A stretch of DNA of 64,000 nucleotides from the NCBI RefSeq assembly GCF_010015585.1, contig NW_022985069.1:1364428-1428427 (forward strand). Reading direction: 5' to 3'. This document shows positions 1 to 12,000 of the stretch, one piece after another. A program made the position numbers and the translations under genes. The notes beneath the pieces were generated by a model, which made no database searches, was not told where the DNA came from, and saw only the letters and a list, made by a program, of their open reading frames with translations. Every line of letters begins with the position of its first letter. The first letter of the stretch is position 1. The stretch is from Eremomyces bilateralis CBS 781.70 (lineage: Eukaryota; Ascomycota; Dothideomycetes; Eremomycetales; Eremomycetaceae).

Positions 1-175
1 GGCTAGCGAATTTCTGCAACTCCTCATTTGACATCTGGACACCGCCCAATTTCTACAATTTCCCTCCTCAGGACCGTCATCCGCACCACAGCTCCATCGA
101 TACTTCATCCACCCGACCGATATACCAATTTCCAATTCAAAAGCGAAGTAATCGAAAGATCTACCAGCTGTCAAG
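1..175 (+). promoter_or_regulatory. Upstream region and 5' leader of the eS27 gene
   Basis: This is the sequence directly before the eS27 start codon. It is pyrimidine-rich in places, as is common ahead of ribosomal protein genes, and turns A-rich just before the ATG. I see no clear TATA box. The window edge may cut off part of the promoter. Confidence 0.4.
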
Positions 176-705
<530 letters not shown>

Positions 706-1385
706 ATGTGCGAAGTCATGGTTGAATGAGCTTCGGGTGGCGGAGGCGCAATAGACGAGGCGATTACGGACGACCGCAAAAGCGAAACCACTTGTGGATA
801 CCTCGAGAGCAATGGGCAAAACATCATCACGCAAATTCGGGAATACATCTTTGCATGATCGTTATTCGGTGGGGGAACACACCATGATGCATTTCCATGA
901 GCGTCGTTTTGGGCGTAATGACGGAAATGTTATGTACCATTATGGGACGACGCTATGCCAGGCCCATTATTATTATCATTAAGTTCAGTGAGGTTCGATG
1001 GTATTAGGGATCGGGAAAAGTCAAGATGAACAAACCAATGTTCTGGATCTCCTGCAAGTGGATCGTGATAGTGATATCAGCGTTGACAATATATGCTTCG
1101 TCAAGCCGGAACACTCGCCCAACGTCATGCAATGCAATATTGATAACCTAGTTCATCTACCAGTATCGATCATTGAAGTCATATTCCCAGCTTTTGTAAC
1201 TGAACCTGAATCCGGTGTATTATTAGACTCGTGTCCTATGAATCCGGAACACATATCACGTGACTGTCTCGTCCAAGGCTTCCACTCTTTCTCTCACGAT
1301 CCAGATATCCAAACATTTCAACCCGTCATAAGGAATCGTCCAAACCGATAATCTCACCAGCGACAGAAACGCCTTCCATATCAAC
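706..1385. other. Intergenic region between eS27 and Dim1
   Basis: About 680 bases holding the 3' flank of eS27 and the promoter of Dim1. A 117-codon open frame at 998-1351 has no recognisable family and is probably chance. A short TTA-type run lies near 966-980. Confidence 0.5.
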
Positions 1386-1881
1386 ATGGGTTCCGTCGTC
1401 CTCCCCCATCTCGTCAGCGGCTGGCACGTCGACCAAGCCATCCTCAGCGAAGAAGAACGTCTCGTGGTGATCCGCTTCGGCCGTGATTGGGACCCCGACT
1501 GCATGCGGCAGGACGAGATGCTCTACCGGATCGCCGACCGTGTGAAGAACTTCGCGGTGATCTACCTCTGCGACATCGACCAGGTGCCGGACTTCAGCAA
1601 CATGTACGAGCTGTACGACCCGATGACGATCATGTTCTTCTGGCGGAACAAGCACATGATGTGTGATTTTGGGACAGGGAATAATAATAAGTTGAATTGG
1701 GTGCTAGAGGATAAGCAGGAGTTGATCGATATCATCGAGACGATTTATCGAGGGGCGAAGAAGGGGAGAGGTTTGGTAGTTAGTCCGAAGGGTACGTGAT
1801 TGGATTTCCTTCGTCGATATGCCGGCCTTGGAGCAGGATGCTAACTAGGATATAGACTATTCCACACGATATAGATACTAG
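1386..1881 (+). CDS. DIB1: U5 snRNP 15 kDa protein Dim1/Dib1 (thioredoxin-like)
   Basis: Small thioredoxin-fold protein of the U5 and U4/U6.U5 snRNPs, essential for spliceosome activation. Two exons, 1386-1791 and 1856-1881, give 143 residues, the normal family length. The start MGSVVLPHLVSGWHVDQAI and the tract VVIRFGRDWDPDCM are diagnostic. The second exon codes only for the last residues, ending YSTRYRY. The 64-base intron has a GCTAAC branch point at about 1840, 15 bases before the acceptor. It is one of two splicing-factor genes in this window, with U1-70K. Confidence 0.96.
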
Positions 1882-3549
1882 AGACACCCTCTCCATCTCT
1901 GGATATCCGATTCCTCAACGTTACGCAGTTACGCAGTGCCGGGGGGGCAGAGGACATGGGTTCACGCATGGCGCGATTGGCGTTCTGAAGTCTTAAGTAT
2001 GGCAACGCCGTTCACGGAGTTCGGATCTAGACATACTCAATTCAATTGATTGTTATACAGGAATAAGCCAACCTTTTCCGTTCTTCGTCCTTTCCACGAC
2101 TGTTGCTCGTCCACGACTGATATCTATGGTCTCCTGAGGTTCTCGGCGTCACCCGGGGCTTAGCCACCATCAGATGCTAACATGAGCGGCAGATTCTGCA
2201 AGTTTGCGACTGCTACTCGCCTTGAGTGTAAGGATCTTTTGTTTTGCCAATCCTGTTCGATGAACGTGTGAAACCTTCTCTGCTGGCTTGTTACCAGGCT
2301 CCGATTGCATCTCTCCACGTCAACATGCGAATGGTCGATGAGCTAATAAACAGACGTCCTCTCCCACCTTGCCCCGGGGCCGATCTACGCTCTTCAGCCT
2401 TGCGGATCTAGGCTCCGTTTTAGGAGATCTAGCGACATGTGCCGGACGGACAGACAAACCGTTCTGCGACTATGCAGCCCAGAAAACAAGCAAAAGCTTA
2501 GTACATGATACCTTCCGCCTGTTTTATGGTCGAAGCTCTTGAATGCAGTCTTGTCCGACTCTTAATTGACTTGGCAGTACTACGTAGTAGATTTGAACAA
2601 GGGAGGGATTCAAGTATTCAACCTCTGGCCATGAATATGAAACATTCCATTATCAAACACCGAGGTATCTCTATATGGTTAACTATATGGTAAGCCAATT
2701 AATATATATAACGACCTACGTCCACGCGATCTCGGTTTGATGTTTTCGGATATATTATTTCCACTTTTGATACAGAGTCCATCCCAGTCTGTCCATGTTT
2801 GCTCAACACTCCTATCTCTCAAAGCTGTTGTCTCACCATATCTACGTGGATAGTTTCTTTCTTGAATAAACTAGCGTTCGATGCGACTGGCTTTCGGGAC
2901 CGGGACGCATCCTTGATCTTGTCTTTCTGTGGCCAGCTGCTCGCCGCGTGGGACATCGCTCGCCCCATCATCAGCAGTCGAGACGCCAACCAGTGGGGAA
3001 GATATTGCTATCAATTTCTTCTATCCCAGATGTGCAAATCCACTTCCGCCTCGCCACGTCGATCGGCCTCTGATATGAGCGCATCCCGCAATGCTTGTTC
3101 TCCTCACTCAAGGGCACTTCTTCCTCGGGATAATTTATCTCCAACTGCCCCGTCCAACGGACCAATTGAGGACTGTGTTTCTCCTCCACGCATCATCGTA
3201 TCAGCATCCGTCGCCTCCTCTCGCTTCAATATATTTCCTCCGTTCCGTATATGGGGTGGATAGGCTTGCCAAGCCCGCCTTCCTTGTGGAGGTAGATATT
3301 GGCTTCGCTTGGCATAATAAGCTTGACTCCGGCCAAGCCCCGTATCTGGACCTCGTCGTGGATAGTCGACGATCGGTGGAAGATCATGAGAGACGTAATA
3401 TATGTATAAGAGCGTTCTTCAAAAGTTCCATGGTGTCGCTTGCCAACACTCATTTTCGTCTCATACACGTTTGAGGCTGTCCATTCGCTCCTTTCTACGA
3501 CAGTCTTTCGTTGACCTTTTGCTGAAGCGTGCTATTTACAATTTCCACG
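1882..3549. other. Gene-free spacer upstream of the SURNod19-like gene
   Basis: About 1.7 kb without a gene I can support. Open frames at 2799-3263 (plus) and 3226-3468 (minus) overlap each other and match no family I recognise. The last few hundred bases presumably hold the promoter of the gene at 3550. Confidence 0.4.
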
Positions 3550-4979
3550 ATGAAGTTCTTCGTGGGGTCTGTCTTGGCCGGTTGTGCCTTGGCTCAGACC
3601 GTCGCGCCAGCCGGTACCGAGCTTCCGGGAACTGCAGTAATGCCTCGCTTGGAAACCCAAGAGTATGTTGAATTGTATGCCAATTCCCACGCTTGTAGCT
3701 AAGTCTGGTACCCAAGCATTATCGATGGAGGCACCCGAAAGACTATCAAACACGGCCCCTGGGTCATGCCGGCCAACAAGATGACCACCAAGACGGTCCG
3801 CGGTGAGCCTCCGTGCACGAGCTGTTACATCACCGCGATTCAGGCGAAGATCAGCTTCCTGGACGGCAAGGAGGCGAACGCGGATCAGGGCGCCTGGTGA
3901 GTTCCTCGATTTTCGGGAGTGAATTGCAGACTTATCATAAAATAGGCTCCATCATATCACCCTCGGCAAAGGCCTTTCCATGTTCTGGGCGGCCGGAAAC
4001 GAGCGTCCCACGCTAAGACTGAACAGGAAGCATAAGTATGGCCTCGATCTGGAAGGCTCTACTAGTGCTGGCGGTGGATTCGCTGGCCTTGGGGCTGGCC
4101 TAACGTCTGCGGGAGGCAGTGGTGCCGCCGGTGGATCTGGGGGTCTATTGAGCGGCCAAGGTAGTTTGTTCGGAAAAGGCAGGGCCGCGAAGCGCCAGCT
4201 TGGCTTGTCCAGTGGTCTTTTTATCATGGCGGATTTGATGAGCATGGCTGCTGAGGACATGCAGGTGACGTTGGATATTACGTATGAGTGGGTGCCGAAG
4301 ACGAACACGGAATACAAGGGAGCCAAGATGGTGGGTCATCGGATTCCACGCCCCTGGCGCCAATCGCTGACTTCGTCAAGGAATGGCTAACTGTCGGCGA
4401 GCCCAAGGCTCGTGAGGGAACTTACAAGTTTGATAGCCAGAAATGGACCGCCCCATGGAGTGCAGAGCTTCTATACGCCATCGGCCATATGCATGACGGA
4501 GGTACGAGCCAACCTTCCCCCATCCCTAGAAATCTACTCACTTCCTCAATCTAGCCACCCACTCTTCCCTCTTCCTCGACAACAAGGAAATCTGCCGCTC
4601 TATCATGTACTACAACGCCCGCGATGGCTATGGCGGCGCGGCCGGCGAGGGTCACGGCCACGACATGGAAGGCATGGACACCGGCGCGGCGGAGCACTCG
4701 CACCGCCGCCGTGACCGGATCGCCCGTGCGGATAACGCCAAGCGAGACGGACCGTCGCATCTGTCGGATCCGGGTGTGTGCGAGAATTTTGGGGCCGTTC
4801 GAACTGGTCAGAAGCTGCGGATGGAGGTAAGTTGATGGTTGACGTAGTTTGGTGGTGGATATGGCCGTGCTGACGTTGTTTAGGGGTGGTATGACACGGC
4901 AAAAAATCCGCTGATGGGACATAATGGGGAGCTGGAGGACTTGATGGCCAATATGCGTGTGTACATGGGCCCAACCTAA
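3550..4979 (+). CDS. Secreted SURNod19-like (stress up-regulated Nod 19) protein
   Basis: Six exons (3550-3662, 3717-3896, 3946-4330, 4381-4501, 4555-4826, 4884-4979) code for 388 residues. A signal peptide is visible (MKFFVGSVLAGCALAQ). Family landmarks in order: GPWVMPANKMTTK, PPCTSCYITAIQA, GAWLHHITLGKG, FWAAGNERPTLRLN, ITYEWVP, LLYAIGHMHDGG, the short tract DPGVC and a closing MRVYMGP. The family was named from plants and its biochemical role is not settled. Two parts look added: a Gly/Ser-rich stretch of about 50 residues coded at 4060-4200, and a Gly/His/Met-rich loop at about 4620-4715 that could bind metal. Introns 1 and 4 need AAG acceptors (3714-3716 and 4378-4380). Without the second, the reading frame breaks at about 4340, so a frameshift is the alternative explanation. 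Confidence 0.8.
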
Positions 4980-5175
4980 AATTTAGGATGGTGCTAGGGA
5001 TGGCCGTTGCGTGGCGAAAGATAGGAGTGTGGTCCCTTGTTACGTCTAATGGGCCGCAGGTACATATGTTGAATCATAGACCTCGAACTCCATCAATTAT
5101 GTCCAAGCATTTCGGAAAGAAACAGTATTTGAACTTCTAGGGTATCGCAGTCAAGTCCGCTATGTGGCCGCACAT

Positions 5176-6972
5176 TCATCTACATCGCCGTTTCCATCCT
5201 ACACCGCCATCTGAGGTTCTCTCCGAAACGTACAGTGATTTGTCTGTACGGGTACTCTCCCTGGTATCCTCCAGGTGATTCAACTCTTCAAACTGCCTCT
5301 TTCGCCTCGCCACCGAGCACTTCACCTTCTTCTCCCATTGATCGCCACCATCCTTCCCCGGTTCTCCGCTGACAACAGCCAGCGCCTCGTCCAACAGAGC
5401 GCGCCAGTACTTCCGCTCGCCCTCCCGGGCCGTCTTCAGTATGCCGTCCGTGAGCACCGTTGCCCAAGGGTTCACAGCATTGAGTACACATTCGCTTAAG
5501 GTCAGCTCGACAACCGACCGAACTTCTTCCTTGGGGAGTGTCTCTCGGGTAGCCTTGCACGAGGGGTGGGTAAGGATGAAGAGAAGCCAGGCTGCGACGG
5601 CTTGTCGGAAAGGATCTAGACATGGGTCGAGGGATGAGAACAGCTGTTCGAAGAGTAGGCTGAGTGCATGCTTGGTAAATGTCTCCAGGAATTGATATGA
5701 GTGTGATGATCGGGTCGGAATGCAGAGACTAGTAAGAAGAGGTGACCAGAGGTGGAAAGCACCTGTGAGAGGGTCATTCCAACTATCATCGGCGTGTTAG
5801 TAGGTTGCCCAAATTGTAAGAGTGTTTCGAGTCATTCAATTTACCTTCGGTTTGCCGGGATAAGCATCTTCTCTTGGAACAGCGCTTCAATCAGAGCCTG
5901 CCTCCCCGAGTAGGTCTCCAGCCATGCCAGACACCTTGTAACTGTTTCAGGTGTCCCCGTTCCACTCCCGGTTTTCTGAGATGAGTTCTTTTTCACCTCC
6001 GCGATCCGAGCATTTCGATACGCCTTCAAAGAACTCTTCACCTCCTCGGCCAGCCGCCCGCCATGGACTGGCACATGTCGCTTCTGTGGCGTGAGGACTG
6101 GTTCCTCCAGCTTCTTCCAGAACTCATGCCAGAGCCAATCGAGGGCTTTCTCAAGCGCTGGAAGTAGCAGGGTGGTGGGTGGCATCTCGTGGTGGGCGAT
6201 TCGATTCCGGAGGAAGACGAGGTTTCTTGGAAGACCGGTTCGGATTGCCGCGCTGAGGAGTGGCATATGGGGTGCATAATTGTCGCAGGTAGTTGTGACA
6301 ACACTGTAATTGATTATTAGACGGTGCCGTTCTCGTGATTTATGGCTTTCATGCGGAATATTGGATGTGGGGGGCCATCCATTTCGTCTCTTCCCATGGC
6401 CCGTCCCCCCTGTGTTCCCTTTGAGAGATCGGGACGGGAGCAACCGATATAATCATTCAACTAAAAGGGGATGACCATGGCGAAGGATGGAAGAAGGATT
6501 CTACCGCGTGATGGACAGTTCGGCGGCCGGACGGTATGTTTTAAATCTTTAACAGCAGGACCGCAAACTTACCGATGCAGGGCAAGGGCAAGCATGGACT
6601 TCTTTTCATATTGATCCAGCTCCTTTTTCTCTTGCCTCAGCAGCGCATCCACCAGGATAGCCGTACATTCGACTGCAATGGGGACATTTCGGCCGCAGTA
6701 TTCATAGATTTGGACCTGTTGATATCAGCCTGGATTCAACCATAAGGAAGACCGAAGTTGAACGCGAATTGATCAAAATCATTTCATCCCGAGCCGTAAG
6801 ACATCATTCAAGCTTTAAACTCGACATAGAATGGATATAAACTTACGGTCTCGACGGCATGAGCCTTAGCGGCGCGGGCATCACCGCCTGCACGGTTTGC
6901 GGTGAAGAATTCATCACGAAGAACCAGCAGCTCTTCGAAAGACTCGAAAGCGGTTGCTTCCCGATATACCAT
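5176..6972 (-). CDS. LAS1: Las1-like rRNA-processing endoribonuclease
   Basis: Las1 is the HEPN nuclease that, with Grc3, cuts within ITS2 of pre-rRNA in the nucleus. Four exons on the minus strand (6972-6847, 6715-6573, 6303-5845, 5782-5176) give 444 residues. The N-terminal part fits the Las1 fold: SFEELLVLRDEFF, later VPIAVECTAILVDALL. The HEPN catalytic pattern R-x4-H is present in VFLRNRIAHHEMP, where most Las1 proteins have RHEATHE, so the core is divergent but the two key residues remain. The segment ALDWLWHEFWKKL follows, as in the family. The C-terminal half is helical and basic and not diagnostic. Intron 3 has a clean CTAAC branch point. Assignment rests on the central region. Confidence 0.78.
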
Positions 6973-7744
6973 TGTCAATTATGTTATAAGAATGCCTTCA
7001 TATCCTCGACAAGTAAATAGTACAGATACTTGATGTAGTTGTTTTGCAGTTGGACGTGGGTGTGAAATTCCAAGTTTGGTGGCAATATCGGGCCAGATCG
7101 ATGGGGAACCAACCTCCAATGAGAACTCACAATCCACCTATTTACCTGTTTTGGCGGTATGAACTCGCTGACACCCAAATTCCGGCATTGTATGTCTGCT
7201 TTTAAATGCGATATAGAGAAAACCACTGTCAATTCATTTGAAGCCCCTAGAATATTCAATGAGTGGGAGGAATTGGAGCCTAGATCTGTGCGGAGTTCCC
7301 ATAACATCCAGAAAGGAATCGTTATCATTGTCCCCCTACACGACACAACCAAGTCGAGAGTAGGAGACATTAGCCCCATCGATCCAAACACATGGACTAC
7401 CATAATCAACGGGTGTAGGTCGAGGGCTGCTCCTCGCAGAGAGACATGGTTTCACATCAGAGTATCGTGGTAATGAACTCAACAAACTGGTCTCGATGAG
7501 CCACTACCCTTCCGCAAATATCAAGCAGTATGAAAGGTATATGCACTTGTGTAAGATTCAGAACAAGGCGGATGTTGCGGTCAGTTCATCTCATTCAAGA
7601 CACCATTGATGGCTCTCGGGTATGCTCTATAATACAACCAATCATAAGGGCGTTATCTAGATCTATGTCATAAACCAGGTTCGTCAATTATAACTGCGTC
7701 CTGACGCATCCCCGCGTATCAATCCAATCCAGCAGACATCCACG
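6973..7744. other. Intergenic region upstream of the Las1-like gene
   Basis: About 770 bases between the 3' end of the 441-codon gene and the start of the Las1-like gene, both on the minus strand. Open frames here (6984-7409 minus, 7159-7473 plus) oppose each other and show no family signature. Confidence 0.4.
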
Positions 7745-9070
7745 TCAAGCCCAATGCCCATATCGACGCACATCGATTACATCTCCCCCGCGCTGGCGCC
7801 CTTCAGGCTGCCAACCTCTCAAATCCCTCTCCCACCACTCCCCTCCCACCACCCCGACTTTCCCGCCATCGCCCGTCACCACCACGTCTTCCTCGTCAAA
7901 GAAAAACGACTGCCCAGACATATTCGTTGGAATCTCGCCGGCCACCAAGTGCTGCAGTGCAGGATCCAGTGCCGTCTCCTGGGGCTTCTGCATTCTGGAC
8001 ACTCCACCCCCTATTCTAGCCATAGTGTTCGCCTGAGCCATGGTCGCCATCGACATTTGCGACATCCAGGGCGCATCGTCTGGTGTCAGTGTGGCTTTCT
8101 GCTCGAGTTCGGCCACGCTAGAGTCGGAGGCAGTGGAACCGGTCGCATCGTTCTCGACGTCCGCAGGGTTATCGTCGGCGTCCGCATCGGCCATCTCCGA
8201 ATCGTCGCCGTCGCTCGAGGGGGCGGGCTCGAATGTTTCGGCGAGCTTGAGGCCTTTGCCCGTGATGGAGTGCAGGTCGGAGAATAAGGAAGCCACGGCA
8301 TTGGGTGCGTCGTACAGGCCCATGCCAATGAGTTCATCGGAAGGCTTGCGTGATAATGACGGATGAGGTGAGGAGGTACGGTCCTGTTGATTTTTCTGTT
8401 CGACTCTGTCATGAGGTGATATGTGCGCTTCGGAATGCAAGTGTTGAATGGGTAGACAGTCGATACGAGGGTGGGAGCGGGGGTGGGTGAAAGGTTCCCT
8501 TTTAGAGGACGGATGGTTCCAAGTGCGAGAGCGGTATGAAGAGGTCTCGACCGCCGAATGTGGGTGCCGACGGAGACCATGATAAGGGAGTGGTTCAGAG
8601 GGAACACACGATTGGCGCCAGGTGTCGATATCTCTGGCAGATCCCGCCGGACCTTGGCGTTGGAGGAGCCCCAGGTTCTCATTCGTGAGGCTTGCGATGT
8701 TGGGGACTCCTACAGCATAGTCCGCAGCGGTTTGGTCCGCAAATTCCTGTTGTTGCCGATAAACTCCAGGGGCAGATGGTCTTTCTTGCATGGGCGTATG
8801 ACCCAGGTTCGTAGTTGGATGCCAGCTCAATGGTCTCGACGAAGCTGGTCGAGGCGCCGGGTGGAGGGTGATGGCGCCCTGGTCATCACCAAATATGAAC
8901 CGGTAATGTTCTTCGAGTCCTCCATACTGCTTTGACGATACGGTCGTCCGTCGCTTGTCAAGGACTCTCGGACTGCTTTGGATGCTTCGAGATTTCTCGA
9001 TACCATTGGGTCGAGCTGAATGGGAGAGAGACCCGCGGGAATACCGCCGTATATTCTGAGTTGATGACAT
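7745..9070 (-). CDS. Disordered fungal protein of unknown function, 441 residues
   Basis: A single-exon frame on the minus strand. I do not recognise the function. The N-terminal 240 residues are rich in Ser, Arg, Pro and His and look disordered. The C-terminal part looks more conserved in kind: SDELIGMGLYDAP around residue 240, then an acidic patch with a DADADD run, then PWMSQMSMATMAQ and SGQSFFFDEED near the end. The length, the codon use and the non-random blocks separated by acidic linkers argue for a real gene. It could be a nuclear or signalling adaptor, but nothing seen proves that. The start is the first ATG of the frame. Confidence 0.7.
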   Translation of the reverse strand: MSSTQNIRRYSRGSLSHSARPNGIEKSRSIQSSPRVLDKRRTTVSSKQYGGLEEHYRFIFGDDQGAITLHPAPRPASSRPLSWHPTTNLGHTPMQERPSAPGVYRQQQEFADQTAADYAVGVPNIASLTNENLGLLQRQGPAGSARDIDTWRQSCVPSEPLPYHGLRRHPHSAVETSSYRSRTWNHPSSKREPFTHPRSHPRIDCLPIQHLHSEAHISPHDRVEQKNQQDRTSSPHPSLSRKPSDELIGMGLYDAPNAVASLFSDLHSITGKGLKLAETFEPAPSSDGDDSEMADADADDNPADVENDATGSTASDSSVAELEQKATLTPDDAPWMSQMSMATMAQANTMARIGGGVSRMQKPQETALDPALQHLVAGEIPTNMSGQSFFFDEEDVVVTGDGGKVGVVGGEWWERDLRGWQPEGRQRGGDVIDVRRYGHWA

Positions 9071-12000
9071 TCAGTAATGATGGGATCACACCAGGAGTTG
9101 GACTAATGGTGATGGGAGGGAGGGAGAAGGATATGGCAGGATATATGGCTTTATTCTCAGCACATGATCAATAGGTCCGAGGTGAGGGCTGATGTCCCAT
9201 ATAGGGTCCGAATGATCCCACGTAATGAAGTGGGATATGAAGAGGACTCGGATGACGGGATGATGTATAAAAAGGAATGGTCAACTCCGATCCGCTAGGG
9301 ATGCTCCGAACCAGATAAACGTGGTGAAGCGCAATCTACTAATGACTGGGTCAAAGGAAACGACTCAAACGATGGGTCTGAGCACGGCAAGCTTGATATT
9401 AGGGGCCCTTTATGGATAAGGAAAAGAATATGGAAAACAATATCAGCCATTCGGGCATTAATGAAAAGGGACTTTGGGACAAAGTGTGGGTATAAACCTA
9501 GACCCCGTTCCTCAGCTCCGTGGCACGGGCAAGGGCAAGGAGAAGAATGGATGCTGGGCGGTGTTAGTTCAGACTTCACAAACGGGACAGGATGAGCAAG
9601 GAAATTGCAGCAGGCTCGATCCTGAGCATCGACAAACCCGTGTGAACCGTTAGAGTTCGTGGGCGGCGGGATGCCGCCGGTGTTGATGCGATGGAACGAA
9701 TAGTCAGGATAGACCACGGTGAAACTAGCGAGGTCCAGTGCCTGATGGACGTTGTCATTGTCGCACCCCTGGGCTAGGATCCGGACCACTTTACTTCCAG
9801 CGGTTGCTAAGGGTGCGGACGGGCTGAGGTCTATTACGGGTGTGGATGTGTTGCGTCAGGGTTATGCATGTGTGAGCGGGAAAGTGGGAGGAAACAAGAG
9901 AAGTATGAAGAGACAAGGTGCGTGCGTGGAGCGGGTAGTGTTGCATGAAGAGGGGCTGTGACATTCGGAGTCGTGAGCCATTGAGCTCGGAGAGTGGAGA
10001 AGAGACAAGAGACGATCAGACGACGAAGGAAAGGCGTGGACAGGCCTCACAGGACTGGATGAGAGGGTCAAATGCTCCAAGAGTCAAAGCATGGTGTGCC
10101 GTGCCGATGGTGACAGGGCCTTAACGAAAAGGAAACGAAACTGAAAGTCAGGGATGGTGCTACCTTGAAAGTAGTGCTGTAGTTACAAAGCCGCTTGGTC
10201 CACCGGTCGACAAAGGCTAAACATCTGGCAAGTGGCAGGAAAAGAAAAAGGCTGTAGAGGGGCTGGCAATCGGTTTCGGTGGTCCGCTGAGAATAGCTGC
10301 AGGAAGGGGGGAAGGATTGGGTGCAGGCGGATGTAAAATTGGCGACCTGGGATCAAATCACGCTTGGCAGGCCGAAGGCCTGAATCTGAGGGGCGACGAA
10401 AAAGGCGGGGCCGTCCATGACCATCTTCGTGTTCTCGGTCCTGAGTCCTGGCGAGGACGTTGGTTCAAGGTCATGGGGAAATGGAAAGGAGGGATGAAGG
10501 GCCGAGCGAATCACGAACCATCGCCGGGTCTGGCATCATAAAACGCTCAAACCCATCAAAGGAAGCAAAAGCGGTCAAAGGAGCCGGTTAGCGCTATCAT
10601 GGCTCGATCGCAAATTCCCAAGGGCTCAAGGAGGCGAAGGCGCCAGTCGGCCAGTCGGCCAGTCGGCCAGTCCTCCAGCCGTGTCATGATGGGGGTTTCC
10701 TCATTTGTTGAATGGGAATTGATTGACGTCTGACGATGAATGGAAATCCAGGGGCCCTTGTGGAGCAATGAGCAAAGGACTACACGCTGCAGGTCAGCAA
10801 GGTCCATCAAAAGGAAAGGTGTGCACTGTGGGTTGTGGACTTGTGGAATGTGGTCCCATGGACCATGGATAACATGCTGCTGCAACGAAGATGCGTCCGG
10901 CAGACGAGGACCAGTACCAAACACGGATAGATCAGGGGACAGGTAGCCGGCGCGACTCCGGGATATTGCTGGAGTGTAGACTGAAGACTCTGATTAGAGA
11001 AGATGCTTTGACACCCATCATGATAAACCACAAGGCCGCAACGGAACCTAGCATGGAACGACCGGCATCAGCCAGTCACCTGTTTGGCGAGGAGGCCGGG
11101 AAGAATCCGACAAGCCAAAGAAATTATTGAACAGCAAGGAGCCAAGGACTTACCGAGTAAGGTGGTGCATCAAAGTACGTTAGCCGCATGGGCTTAACGG
11201 CGCCACCGTTTTAACCAATCATGCCATGCCGAAATGCCTAGTTGGATGGTTTTTGGGTGAGGGGGCGGCGATCTTGCATCGGAACCGTGGGACTGGGGAT
11301 AGAAGATACATGTACGAGACTCTAACGAGAGGCATGGTCGGCTTAAGCCTCACAGGCTGGCGTTTCGGGAAGAGAGCCATTTCTGAGTCGCATTTGCACC
11401 ACCGGTAATCCACCATCCTGCTCAATTTGCCTATAGCCCCATACCCCCGCCGGCGCCGCCATCCATCCAAAGGCCAAAGTCCTTCTGAGTTCTGATCTGC
11501 CTCTCGGTCCCTCCCCAGTTAGTATCATCACGGTGTCCACTCTACGTATAGAGTGGCCAGAGCGGGACCTTTTCCAGCCGACGGGATCCTGCTGGCGGCT
11601 ACCCACTCCCGGTCGGGCAAGCCCTGTGCCAAACTGCCAATGCAGGACGCGTGCACTAATATTGGTCCTTTACACAATTAGCGTCAATTACATGGTAGTG
11701 GCTTAATGGGTGATGGATCAGCATTTGGGCATGCGATGCCCATGGTCTAGCAGGGACATGCGGTTGCCTTCGCGTGTTCCGCCGCGTCCCATCAATTCCA
11801 TGTCCCAATTTTGGCTCAGCCGCAGCCCCAGTTCGGGTCCACAAGAGCAGGCTTCCAGAACCGCCGAGTAGAGAATCACGGTCCAACGGGTTGCTGATGC
11901 ACCGAACCGTATGGAGGACTTTGATTTGAATATCGTATTGCATTGAAATTGACAGGGTACGGAGTGCAATTGTGCTGCCTGCGTCGGTGCTCCAAGATGT

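Noticed and set aside
998-1351. 117-codon plus-strand frame before Dim1
   Set aside because: It sits in the promoter region and has no signature.
4331-4380. Frameshift in the SURNod19-like gene
   Set aside because: A 50-base intron with a CTGAC branch point and an AAG acceptor restores the frame and gives a sensible WLTVG tract, so an intron is preferred. The frameshift remains possible.
9295-9789. 164-codon minus-strand frame upstream of the 441-codon gene
   Set aside because: I tested it as an extra exon or a separate gene. Composition is biased to His, Pro, Cys and Ser with no motif, and no convincing splice join exists.
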